Shown here: one piece after another, positions 28,127 to 36,424 of the stretch
Position numbering within the stretch: the stretch's first letter is position 1
How the letters are laid out: each line of letters begins with the position of its first letter
Assembly: GCA_002591745.1 (NCBI GenBank)
Contig: PDLQ01000016.1
Coordinates: forward strand, 1 to 64,000
DNA length: 64,000 bases
Reading direction: 5' to 3'
From: Lewinellaceae bacterium SD302
GTDB lineage: Bacteria; Bacteroidota; Bacteroidia; Chitinophagales; Saprospiraceae
Program-made: the position numbers and the translations under genes
Notes under the pieces: model-generated
Told to the model about the DNA's origin: nothing
The model's input: the letters and a program-made list of their open reading frames with translations, nothing else
The model's database searches: none

Positions 28127-29410
28127 CTAAACCGTGATGCCTTCGTACAATGGAAAGTTCGCCATGAATGCGTGAACTTCTCCTTTGATCTCGGGGTGCA
28201 GCGCTTTGTTGTCGATGTCACTGATCACGGCATCGATCCAGGCTACGGTCTTGCGGCAGTCATCTTCGGTGAAACCACGGGTAGTCACCGCGGCCGTACC
28301 GATCCGGATTCCGGAGGTTACCATGGCCGACTTCTGGTCGAAAGGAACCATATTTTTGTTCAGGGTGATGTCGGCTGCGCCCAGGGCTTCTTCGGCTTGC
28401 TTGCCCGTCACCTCCTTGTTGCTAAGGTCGATGAGCATACTGTGGTTGTCGGTACCACCGGAAATAATGTGGTAGCCGCGCTCCACCAGGGCGTCGGCCA
28501 TCGCCTGGGCGTTGGCAATCACTTGCTTGCCGTAATCTTTCCAGCTGTCTTGCAGACATTCTCCGAAAGCGACGGCCTTTGCGGCAATTACGTGCTCCAG
28601 CGGCCCGCCCTGCATACCAGGGAATACTGCACCATTCAGAATACGGCTCATCGGGAAAGGCTTGCCACTTTTAAAGGTCTTGCCGAAAGGATTTGGAAAG
28701 TCCTTACCCATCATGATAATACCACCGCGTGGTCCACGCAGCGTTTTGTGGGTAGTTGAGGTCACGATGTGGCAGTGCGGCATCGGGTCATTCAGTAGTC
28801 CGGCAGCGATCAGTCCGGCGGGGTGGGCAATGTCGGCCAAAAGCAGGGCACCAACCTCATCGGCAATTTCCCGGAAGCGGGCATAGTTCCAGTCACGGCT
28901 GTAGGCACTGGCCCCGCAAATGATCATTTTAGGTTGTACCTCGCGGGCTTTTTCAGCCACTTTGTCCATGTCAACGAGCCCGGTAGCTTCCTCGACTCCG
29001 TAAAAGTGAGCGTCGAAGTGTTTGCCGCTAAAATTGGCGGGGTGGCCGTGGCTCAGGTGACCGCCGTGGGCCAGGCTGAAACCAAGAGTTTTGTCACTTG
29101 GTTTGAGGCAGGCCAAGAAGACTGCCGCATTGGCCTGGGCTCCGGAGTGCGGCTGCACATTGGCATACTCGGCACCGAAGAGTTCGCACAGGCGATCAAT
29201 GGCCAATTGCTCAATCTTGTCCACTACCTCACAGCCGCCGTAATAGCGTTTGCCGGGGTAACCTTCGGCGTATTTATTGGTCAGGCAACTCCCCATTGCC
29301 TCAATGACGGCAGCAGAGGTGAAATTTTCCGAAGCGATCAGTTCAATACCATTACGCTGACGGGCTAACTCCTGATCAATCAATTCAAAAACACGGGTAT
29401 CGCGGGCCAT
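28127..29410 (-). CDS. glyA: serine hydroxymethyltransferase
   Basis: A 427-residue PLP enzyme converting serine and tetrahydrofolate to glycine and methylene-THF. ATG 29410 ([19 protein letters not shown]) is the family start; the frame is open 18 codons further. Motifs: [36 protein letters not shown], and the PLP lysine in [22 protein letters not shown] word about 40 nt upstream is a plausible -7 element. Divergent from the phosphatase at 29519. Confidence 0.95.
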   Translation of the reverse strand: MARDTRVFELIDQELARQRNGIELIASENFTSAAVIEAMGSCLTNKYAEGYPGKRYYGGCEVVDKIEQLAIDRLCELFGAEYANVQPHSGAQANAAVFLACLKPSDKTLGFSLAHGGHLSHGHPANFSGKHFDAHFYGVEEATGLVDMDKVAEKAREVQPKMIICGASAYSRDWNYARFREIADEVGALLLADIAHPAGLIAAGLLNDPMPHCHIVTSTTHKTLRGPRGGIIMMGKDFPNPFGKTFKSGKPFPMSRILNGAVFPGMQGGPLEHVIAAKAVAFGECLQDSWKDYGKQVIANAQAMADALVERGYHIISGGTDNHSMLIDLSNKEVTGKQAEEALGAADITLNKNMVPFDQKSAMVTSGIRIGTAAVTTRGFTEDDCRKTVAWIDAVISDIDNKALHPEIKGEVHAFMANFPLYEGITV

Positions 29411-29518
29411 ATTCCAGTTACTTTCGTTATGAAAACGCAAAAGTACGGTAATTGAGCCAAGCACTTACAATTTACTTTGTGACAAATTTGTTTCTTTTGG
29501 GACCGCATCACACACTCA

Positions 29519-31156
29519 ATGATTAAAATACCAGCCCAAAAACTCCTTCTCCTCCTCCTGCTCGTCAGTCTCGCCACCGCAGTACAGGCCGAAACCGGCC
29601 GTTACCGCCTCAGTTGGCGCGATGACCCGGCCACTACCATGACCATCGGCTTCGAGTTTAGCGCCGGCCGTGAGGTCTATGTGGCTTTAGGAGAAAGATT
29701 CGGCGGCACTGACCCTGCTGCCTACCCGATCAAAGTGGGGCCCGCCAAAACGACTATCGCGAAAGGGATGCGAACTTGCTTCGTAAGACTTAGCGGACTT
29801 AACCCGGAAACGGTCTACCATTTTATCGTAGTGGATGATCTGGGCGTGAGCAGACCGATGTCTTTTGAAACGGCTCCCAATCGGATTGATCGTCGACTTA
29901 GTTTCATTGCCGGAGGAGACAGCCGTAACCATCGCGAATCCCGTCAGCACAGCAACCGAATGGTGGCCAAGTTGCGCCCCCACGGTGTCATTTTTTCCGG
30001 AGATATGACCAATACGGACGGGCCAACCGAATGGAAAGAATGGCTGGACGACTGGCAGCTCACTATCTCCCCCGATGGCCGTCTTTATCCCATCATCCCC
30101 GCCCGGGGGAATCATGAGTCCGATAATGAAGGTATCGCAGAACTATTTGACGTACCGAACCCCAATATTTACTATTCCCTTAATTTCTGTGACGGCATGT
30201 TTACCTTGCTGACACTAAACAGCATGATTCCAGTTCAGGGCGATCAACTCAACTGGTTAAAGCGGGAATTGAACAAATACAGCCGCAGTATCTGGAAAAT
30301 GACCCAGTACCACAATGCCATGCGCCCCCACACGTCCCAAAAATTGGAACGTGATGATCTGGTGAAATTCTGGGCTCCCGTTTTCTACAAATACGGAGTA
30401 GACCTGGTCATGGAAAGTGATGCCCACGTGGTGAAGCAGACTTACCCGATTCGGCCCGGCGGTGGATTGGACAGTGACGAAGGCTTCATTCGTGATAACG
30501 CTCGTGGAACCACCTACATCGGAGAAGGGGGATGGGGTGCTCCGTTACGTGCCAATAATGATAACAAGGAATGGACCATCGCCAGCGGTCGCTTCAATCA
30601 GATCAAATGGATTTGGGTCAATGCCAATCAGCTGGAGATCCGCACCGTGATGACCGACGAAAGCAGAAATGCTGCTCCTGTCTCTGAATCCAATCGCTTT
30701 TCCGTTCCCCGTGGGCTCAAACTCTGGATGCCGGTTGGTAGCGAAGCCCTGGTACTGACTAAGGGTATGAACGGCGCGGTGGCAACGGCGGCACCACCTG
30801 TTAATCGTCCTCCCGGAAATCGGCCACCTTCCATTCGACCGGGTGTGACCAACTCGCCCACGGGCATTACGCCTACCTCGCCATCGGTAGCCAAGCCGGT
30901 AAAGAGTAACGGTATTGTGAGACCAAACAGTGAATATCAGGTGGACATTGAGTTCATCACCACCAAAACCGGCCCCGTGGAAGTTATTGTAATCACCAGT
31001 GAAATGCGACTCTTCGAAAAACGGATACTCCCCGCTCGCGGTCCCGGTCCCTACGAGGAAAGGGTAGAGTTCCCCGAGTTTCCCCATGGGATCGAATGGC
31101 AGCTGATTGTGAAAAGCCACGGCCAGGTTATACAGAAGTACACCTTGAAGTACTAG
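29519..31156 (+). CDS. secreted purple-acid-phosphatase-like metallophosphoesterase
   Basis: A 545-residue exported protein. It has a signal peptide (KLLLLLLLVSLATAVQAE), an N-terminal fibronectin-III-like domain (30-120, ending 'LSGLNPETVYHFIVVDD'), and a calcineurin-like phosphatase domain (125-340) with GGDSRNHRE, IFSGDMTNTD, ARGNHESD, QYHNAM and ESDAHVV. The first motif is GDS rather than DxH and the last is DAHVV rather than GHxH, as in the purple acid phosphatase-like branch. A Pro-rich linker (about 410-455) leads to a C-terminal beta-sandwich that resembles an attachment module but lacks a classical T9SS signal. Probably a periplasmic or surface phosphatase. Confidence 0.82.
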   Translation: MIKIPAQKLLLLLLLVSLATAVQAETGRYRLSWRDDPATTMTIGFEFSAGREVYVALGERFGGTDPAAYPIKVGPAKTTIAKGMRTCFVRLSGLNPETVYHFIVVDDLGVSRPMSFETAPNRIDRRLSFIAGGDSRNHRESRQHSNRMVAKLRPHGVIFSGDMTNTDGPTEWKEWLDDWQLTISPDGRLYPIIPARGNHESDNEGIAELFDVPNPNIYYSLNFCDGMFTLLTLNSMIPVQGDQLNWLKRELNKYSRSIWKMTQYHNAMRPHTSQKLERDDLVKFWAPVFYKYGVDLVMESDAHVVKQTYPIRPGGGLDSDEGFIRDNARGTTYIGEGGWGAPLRANNDNKEWTIASGRFNQIKWIWVNANQLEIRTVMTDESRNAAPVSESNRFSVPRGLKLWMPVGSEALVLTKGMNGAVATAAPPVNRPPGNRPPSIRPGVTNSPTGITPTSPSVAKPVKSNGIVRPNSEYQVDIEFITTKTGPVEVIVITSEMRLFEKRILPARGPGPYEERVEFPEFPHGIEWQLIVKSHGQVIQKYTLKY

Positions 31157-31241
31157 AGTTTCAACTCCGTGGAGTTTGCGACGACGATCACCGAGGTCAT
31201 CGGCGCCAGCTAATGTATCGAGTATATAAAAACGGAACGAA

Positions 31242-31751
31242 CTAGTTCTCGGGACGTCGGTAAGTCAGGGTATTACCCCGTCCGACGTAGGAAAGGGTGA
31301 GTACATCATTCGATAGGTCCATCAGATAAAAGCAACGATCTTCATCTTCATCGCCACTCAGCTTGAGATAGGGACCCGGGGCGGCGTCGGTCTTATCGCA
31401 ATCGGTGGTCATGCGGTAGCTGCTTTCGCTTACTTTTTTTCCACCATAGAATTCGCGGTAGCTGCCTTCCTCAATTTCGATAACGGAACTGGGGTCGTCG
31501 GTAGATTGCCAGCGGCCACTGATGGCCATACCCATTCCATCAATACCTACTTCTTCGATCAATCGGTCGATTCCGCTGGGATTATTCGTGTCATCGAGGG
31601 GGTGAACGTCATTCACGGCATCTATTTCCGTGCTAGCGTCAGTATCCGGGGAGACGGCAACCACCGTAGATTCATTCGTAGTGTCCGGGCCCGGATCGCC
31701 ACAGGCGGCAAGTAGCAGGAAGAGAGAAAGTATGGGCAGTAGCTTCGACAT
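31242..31751 (-). CDS. small lipoprotein of unknown function
   Basis: A 169-residue product with a lipoprotein signal MSKLLPILSLFLLLAACGD (lipobox AAC, Cys17). An acidic low-complexity linker follows (about 18-75). The C-terminal domain (about 80-165) is beta-rich: GRWQSTDDPSSVIEIEEGSY to CFYLMDLSNDVLTLSYVGRGN. That pattern is like the lipocalin-style 'GRW.S..DP.S.IEI..G' domains common in Bacteroidota lipoproteins. Two Cys may form a disulfide. Function unknown. Confidence 0.75.
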   Translation of the reverse strand: MSKLLPILSLFLLLAACGDPGPDTTNESTVVAVSPDTDASTEIDAVNDVHPLDDTNNPSGIDRLIEEVGIDGMGMAISGRWQSTDDPSSVIEIEEGSYREFYGGKKVSESSYRMTTDCDKTDAAPGPYLKLSGDEDEDRCFYLMDLSNDVLTLSYVGRGNTLTYRRPEN

Positions 31752-31868
31752 TATTCGTGTATTTATATAGGTTCACTGTAAGTCTAACTTACTTGCGGCA
31801 GATCGCGTTCATTCTAATCGCCCTTTACCAACAGAAACTGCATTCCCGGGATATGGAGTCAGATCATT

Positions 31869-32552
31869 TTAGTAGCCCATGACCTTGGCTGCTTTCTTTG
31901 TAGCGACTACCCCCAATAATAGTACAAGCCCGTAAGCCAGCCCGTAAATGCAGACCGTAAACATGGCTACTTTGTTAGTCATAATAGAACCAATATCCTG
32001 GAAAACAGCCATCGGGCGAGTTAATAAATCCCAGCTATTCCAGCGGAGCACCCGGCCTAAATAAATGCCGAAACCACAGAGGGGAAAGAGGAGGCCGGAT
32101 AGCCATTTGTTCCGGCTCGACCAACTGCGCCAGCCGTAAGAGCGGGCTGCTGCCAGTACTGCCCACCCGCCGAGTAATAGACCCGTACCCATACAACTGG
32201 CGAAGGTGAGGACGTCGTACCAATAGGGAACATGGGCGCGGGGCCGCAGGTGAATGACATCGCTGATGACGTAAGGTGCGTTGGGTAAAAACAGTAACCA
32301 AAAAGCGGTAAGTGTGTACCGAAATATCTTGGAGGAAGCAGTTTCCGCCAAGCGAATAAAAAGATAGGGGAGGGCCGCCAGGATCAGGTTCCAGCCAAAG
32401 AAAAACAGGGTGTTCCCGCTGCGGATGAAGGGGAAATCGATGAGTAACCTCCAGTCGGTGGGGTGAAAGTGGAAGAAGCGGAAGAGGATAAGACTTGCGC
32501 AAATTGCTAGTGAAGTAAGCGCGAGGGAGTCGGATTTTTTGAGGCTTTTCAT
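31869..32552 (-). CDS. DUF1361 membrane protein
   Basis: A 227-residue integral membrane protein with about six helices. The loop FLPNAPYVISDVIHLRPR with the following YWYD is the DUF1361 hallmark, and GFGIYLGRVLRWNSWDLL is the second conserved block. Function of the family is unknown. It has its own short 5' region next to a long inverted-repeat element. Confidence 0.85.
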   Translation of the reverse strand: MKSLKKSDSLALTSLAICASLILFRFFHFHPTDWRLLIDFPFIRSGNTLFFFGWNLILAALPYLFIRLAETASSKIFRYTLTAFWLLFLPNAPYVISDVIHLRPRAHVPYWYDVLTFASCMGTGLLLGGWAVLAAARSYGWRSWSSRNKWLSGLLFPLCGFGIYLGRVLRWNSWDLLTRPMAVFQDIGSIMTNKVAMFTVCIYGLAYGLVLLLGVVATKKAAKVMGY

Positions 32553-32576
32553 TTTAATGTTTTGGTTTTTATGATG

Positions 32577-33012
32577 GCATGCCGCTCTTGCATGCCGCTC
32601 TTGCTCAAACAGTATTGAGTTCGGTCCCCGCTCCGTTCCAATGTGTTTATCAAGCGTTAGAGCTGCTCAAAGCGACATGCTCGGGCTCCGAACCTGAAGA
32701 CCGTTAAAAGCAACCGCAAACGATTAAGTTTGGAGGACCGGACATTAGCGCTGGTAGCTCAAAACGTACCGAAAAGGCGTTAAGAAAGAAATACTGTTTG
32801 AGCGAGCTAAAAGCTTAGGAACGGAGATGAATTATTTGGCAATCAAAAAAAAATAGTCGTAGAGGTGGAGCTTTGGGCGAGTTTATTTCTTTTAGCTTTT
32901 TTGGTACGTTTTGAGCGTTAAGCCAGCGGTACAGTCCTAGAATTTTTTTGCTTCGTTTTTTTTTTTCGATGGAAAAAAATGAAGTCGCCGAAGGCATGCA
33001 AGAGCGGCATGC
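32577..33012. repeat. nested inverted-repeat element filling a 508-nt intergenic gap
   Basis: GCATGCCGCTCTTGCATGC starting at 32577 is repeated in inverse as GCATGCAAGAGCGGCATGC at 32994-33012. Inside, GCTCAAAACGTACC (32757-32770) pairs exactly with GGTACGTTTTGAGC (32903-32916). Between them is GTGGAGCTTTGGGCGAGTTT, a wording typical of dispersed non-coding repeats in this phylum, then a T-rich tract. No protein is encoded (a short ORF at 32815-33060 shows no family). It looks like a composite or degraded dispersed repeat rather than an IS. Confidence 0.6.
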
Positions 33013-33060
33013 AAGCGTAGCGCTACTAGGCAATTCTACAAAGCCACGCCTCAAAGCCAC

Positions 33061-34659
33061 TCACTCCACCCCTAAATCCCGTTCAAACCCCCTCAACCGC
33101 CTCCCTCCTCGCCAGTCCGCGTAATTCCAGGAACGCCAATCGTGGTAGATGAAATGGTGAGGGTTCAATTTGTAGGGCCGGTTTTGCCACAGCATGTCAC
33201 TACTAGTTTCGGGCTGGTTCGGGAAGAGCAATACGGAGAGTATTTCCCGGTCTGCGAGCAGGAAAGCATTCTTTTCCAGTTCATAACTTAGAATATGCTG
33301 ACGATCCAGCCGCTCGGTGGGTACGTAAGCCAGGTTATAGCGGGTGATCACCCCGTCCCAGTTTACGGCGGCCAGAGCCAGAAAGCAGAGCCAGGCGGCC
33401 AATCCATTGTTGTGTAGCAGATAGGTCAGGCTGAGGCGGCCGTCTACCTTTCGGTATAGCGTGTAGAGGCCAATGAGGATCAATAACAGGAAAAAGAAGA
33501 CCTGAACGCGGCCCCAGGCCAGACCGTACTCGCCGATATATAGCCCATTGCGAATGCCCACGGAGAGCGCTAATAACGCATTTTGACCGATCCAGAGGAA
33601 AGACAGTCTTCGCAACTCAGGCACGCGGGGGTAAAAATTAAGCAAGCCCCGGAAGAAAACGATCACCACCAACATGGCCATTAAAATTGAGGCAATCAGC
33701 AGGTAGGTGCCAGAGTGAACGAACTGACTCAATTCCGCTGCCGTGCGTTCTGCGCTGCCCAGCCACACGTTGCCCAGATCGGTAAGATTGACGATTAAGA
33801 GTAAACCATTCAGCGCCAGGAAGGTGCCACGGGCCAATTCGTATTCGTGCTTCAAGCCCATGATTTTCGGTCGGGCAAATGGTTGTAGGAAGATGTTTTG
33901 CTGATCTCCTCGGCGGGGGATATCATCTCGGAAACTTGCGCCGATTTTGGCCAGCAAACTCTCACCGTGGCGTGGAAAAAGCATGAAGGCTCCAAGCAGG
34001 CAGCCCCAGATCAGCGTGGCGATGGTCCAAAGGGAAACGTACTGCCCCAACTGGGTCAACTGCCCGAAGAAGCGACCAATAGCCGGATTAGCCAAGGCAT
34101 AAATGAAGAGAAAGGGTAGCACGATGAGCCCCGGAATCAGCACGTAGCGAAGTCGGAAATCCGGGTTCTCCCGGCGACTGGAAACCTGGTCGCGCCAGTG
34201 CATTAATAAATCTACGGGGCCTCGGAAAAAGCTGATTATTCCCAGCAAGAAACCAAACCAGATAAAACGTATTTCCCTGACCCGCGCCACGCCAATCGTC
34301 AGTAGTAGGCTGATTATATGGGCTGCGCTGGCCAGCCAGGTATTAACAATCACCACGGAAATAGCCGAGAACAATAGCCCGGCCGCCGCTACGGCAAAGA
34401 GCGGCCTTGCCTTAAGTTCCGGCTGGGTTTTTAGAAAGAAGAACAGGAGCAGGGCGTCGAAGAGCAGTACGTTCAGACCTACTTCACCGTGGTGAAAGAG
34501 AAAGGCGTAGGAGAGGCCTAATACAATACTTAGGACGGCTTTGTTTTTGGCTAAAAAGCTTGCCCGGCCTGAAGGTGAGTCGGACGAGGTAGCAGTGCTC
34601 CTGGATCCGGAAGAGACGGATGCCTGCGAACCGAAAAGAGTGGAGTTAGAAATATTCAT
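33061..34659 (-). CDS. DUF4173 (DUF4153-like) polytopic membrane protein
   Basis: A 532-residue protein with about twelve membrane helices and a soluble C-terminal tail (about 430-532) rich in Trp, Tyr and Arg. The central YELARGTFLALNGLLLIVNLTDLGNVW and RVQVFFFLLLILIGLY blocks are DUF4173 signatures. The first 35 residues are Ser-rich and cytoplasmic. It is the last gene of a minus-strand cluster with a membrane protein and a winged-helix regulator, a common arrangement in Bacteroidota. A perfect palindrome CTTTGAAATTCAAAG lies just upstream. Function unknown. Confidence 0.8.
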   Translation of the reverse strand: MNISNSTLFGSQASVSSGSRSTATSSDSPSGRASFLAKNKAVLSIVLGLSYAFLFHHGEVGLNVLLFDALLLFFFLKTQPELKARPLFAVAAAGLLFSAISVVIVNTWLASAAHIISLLLTIGVARVREIRFIWFGFLLGIISFFRGPVDLLMHWRDQVSSRRENPDFRLRYVLIPGLIVLPFLFIYALANPAIGRFFGQLTQLGQYVSLWTIATLIWGCLLGAFMLFPRHGESLLAKIGASFRDDIPRRGDQQNIFLQPFARPKIMGLKHEYELARGTFLALNGLLLIVNLTDLGNVWLGSAERTAAELSQFVHSGTYLLIASILMAMLVVIVFFRGLLNFYPRVPELRRLSFLWIGQNALLALSVGIRNGLYIGEYGLAWGRVQVFFFLLLILIGLYTLYRKVDGRLSLTYLLHNNGLAAWLCFLALAAVNWDGVITRYNLAYVPTERLDRQHILSYELEKNAFLLADREILSVLLFPNQPETSSDMLWQNRPYKLNPHHFIYHDWRSWNYADWRGGRRLRGFERDLGVE

Positions 34660-34671
34660 ATTTTAAAAGTG

Positions 34672-34686
34672 CTTTGAAATTCAAAG
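34672..34686. promoter_or_regulatory. operator candidate: palindrome CTTTGAAATTCAAAG
   Basis: A perfect 7+1+7 palindrome 12 nt upstream of the DUF4173 start. A related palindrome sits before the membrane-protein gene that begins this cluster (TACTTTG-5-CAAAGTA at 35726-35744), and a near copy lies at 8301-8315. The adjacent winged-helix regulator is the obvious candidate to bind it; this is inference. Confidence 0.45.
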
Positions 34687-34749
34687 TTTAGAAATAAATT
34701 TTTTGTCTCTCTTTCGGCCATCTCTTCCGGAGAGGGCAGGGCAAGAGGT

Positions 34750-35070
34750 CTATTCGTCCCGCAGTTTTACAAATGCTTCCAATTCGGCCAAGTGCTTATC
34801 AAAAGCGACTCGTCCTGCTTCGGTAGCCCGGTAGCTGGTTTTTGGTTTGTCGTCGACGAATTTTTTCTCTGTCTCGATCAATTCGGCTTTAGTGAGAGCC
34901 TTGAGGTGACTGGCCAGCCCGCCGTCCGTTAACTGTAATGCTTCGCGTAGGCTGACAAAATCTACCCATTCGTTCACAATCAGTACGGCCATAATGCCCA
35001 TGCGCGTCCGGTGATTGAAGAGCTGATTAAGATTGATGATGGATTTGGATAAGCTGGCAGTCAGTTTCAC
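34750..35070 (-). CDS. winged-helix transcriptional regulator
   Basis: A 106-residue MarR/ArsR-like regulator of the HTH_45/winged-helix class: FNHRTRMGIMAVLIVNEWVDFVSLREALQLTDGGLASHLKALTKAELIETEK, then a wing (KPKTSYRATEAGRVAF). GTG 35070 is preferred as start: it overlaps the upstream stop (GTGA), indicating translational coupling. A start at 35097 would lie inside the upstream gene. Such regulators in this phylum are encoded with membrane proteins and often autoregulate; the palindromes at 34672 and 35726 are likely targets. Confidence 0.85.
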   Translation of the reverse strand: MKLTASLSKSIINLNQLFNHRTRMGIMAVLIVNEWVDFVSLREALQLTDGGLASHLKALTKAELIETEKKFVDDKPKTSYRATEAGRVAFDKHLAELEAFVKLRDE

Positions 35071-35720
35071 GCGCGATCGTATTTTTGGTACATCCACACC
35101 CCGTAAGCAATGTGCAGGAAGCCAAAGCCCACCGCCCAGAAGTACAGTCCGTAACCGATGAAAAATGCGGAAATTAGTCCCAGCACTACCTCCATATAAC
35201 CGAGATAGCTCAGTTCTTCCCGGGCGTAGCGGCTACCATTGATCAACGCCAGGCCGTAAAAGATCAGGGTAATGGGCGCAATGAGTCCACCGTGCTGATG
35301 ATACAGCAGCGCTAGGCTGAACACCCCGCCAACGACCAACGGTACGCAAAGGTGAAACAGTAATTGGTAAGCCTTCGTATGAAACAGCTCCTGACCGTGG
35401 GCTTTTGCCCGGCGACTAGTAAAGTAAAAACCGCATAAGAGAGCTCCCAACAGGGTCAGTATGCCCGTTAAAGCGATGAAGGGCAAAGGCTGGATTCCCC
35501 AGGGATGATTTTCTGAGTAACCACGACCGTAGGAAAAAAATACTACGTAATAACCACCCACAAAACGATAGGCCATTACCGTTGCCACGCCTAACAAAGC
35601 ACAAATCCCTGCCCCGATTCCCGAAAGTCCGCTCAGTCCGATAAAGTAACGGGAGCGTTCCATCAACCCCCGTATTTCCCGCAGGTCATTGATCGGATTG
35701 GCAATAGATCTGGCTTGCAT
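35067..35720 (-). CDS. membrane protein coupled to a winged-helix regulator
   Basis: A 217-residue membrane protein with about six helices, starting MQARSIANPINDLREIRGLMERS. The short cytoplasmic N-terminus 'I..LREIR.LMERS..FI.LSGLSGI.AG' is a recurring feature of this otherwise unnamed family in Bacteroidota. A GTG 18 nt upstream is less likely because it falls inside the palindrome at 35726-35744. The stop overlaps the GTG of the regulator gene. Probably a sensor or regulated membrane component for the regulator; function unknown. Confidence 0.78.
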   Translation of the reverse strand: MQARSIANPINDLREIRGLMERSRYFIGLSGLSGIGAGICALLGVATVMAYRFVGGYYVVFFSYGRGYSENHPWGIQPLPFIALTGILTLLGALLCGFYFTSRRAKAHGQELFHTKAYQLLFHLCVPLVVGGVFSLALLYHQHGGLIAPITLIFYGLALINGSRYAREELSYLGYMEVVLGLISAFFIGYGLYFWAVGFGFLHIAYGVWMYQKYDRA

Positions 35721-35725
35721 AAAAG

Positions 35726-35744
35726 TACTTTGAAACACAAAGTA
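35726..35744. promoter_or_regulatory. operator candidate: TACTTTG-N5-CAAAGTA
   Basis: Perfect 7-bp arms with a 5-nt spacer, immediately upstream of the ATG at 35720. The arms share the CTTTG/CAAAG half-site with the palindrome before the DUF4173 gene. The position next to the start codon suits repression of the cluster by its own winged-helix regulator. Confidence 0.5.
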
Positions 35745-35881
35745 AAGCTCAAATTATGGGTTTTGCAAGGGAAGAGTCAATTTTTCCACTAAAGAGCAAG
35801 TCCCGTTAGAGCAGGGGGGCTTACTACATTACCATCGGTGGTTGTCGCAGCCGATAAAGCTGCCAGTCGAAGTTTCGCCGA

Positions 35882-36424
35882 TCACTGAGCCACGTAACAA
35901 CCGATCATGACATAAACCAAAGCAGTAGGTACTGTGCCGAGCAAGCAGTAAAGCATCACCCGGCCGAAACTAAGCGAGGTCGTGGCGGAGAGAAAAAGAA
36001 TACTCTCGGCCAGTACCGGTATCGGCCTGCTGATGATCAGGGCGATGGCTCCCCATTTTTTCCAGAATGTTTCCGCACCCTTCCTTTTGCTTTGTGGAAA
36101 TTTTTTCTCTAACCAGATTTTTCCACGCCGGGCTACCAGGAAGCCTGCGGCATTACCCGCCATTAGACCGATGACGGATAGAAGCAGACCAGGCCAAAGG
36201 CTGAACAGCAAGCCATTCACGACCATAACGGCACTACTGGGTGTGGGTAGGAACGCATCGGCAGCCAGTAGACTAAAACTGGCGGTTATGGTAAGGTAAC
36301 TGGCTTCGGTCAGCACACTTTTTGGGTCGGTCAGCAAGTCCAGGTTCTGCCATTCCGCCCAGCAGTAGATGATCGTAGTCAGGCTAAATAGCAGAATCAC
36401 TAGGATAAATCCAGAACGGATCAA
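35882..36424 (-). CDS. VTT-domain (TVP38/DedA-like) membrane protein
   Basis: A 180-residue polytopic membrane protein of the SNARE-associated/VTT family: FLPTPSSAVMVVNGLLFSLWPGLLLSVIGLMAGNAAGFLVAR, then a basic loop, then ISRPIPVLAESILFLSATTSLSFGRVMLYCLLGTVPTAL. DedA/VTT proteins act in lipid-carrier recycling or scrambling and membrane homeostasis. The start is a TTG at 36424 overlapping the TGA of the upstream fusion gene (TTGA), so translation is presumably coupled to it. No better start is available without losing the first helix. Confidence 0.78.
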   Translation of the reverse strand: MIRSGFILVILLFSLTTIIYCWAEWQNLDLLTDPKSVLTEASYLTITASFSLLAADAFLPTPSSAVMVVNGLLFSLWPGLLLSVIGLMAGNAAGFLVARRGKIWLEKKFPQSKRKGAETFWKKWGAIALIISRPIPVLAESILFLSATTSLSFGRVMLYCLLGTVPTALVYVMIGCYVAQ

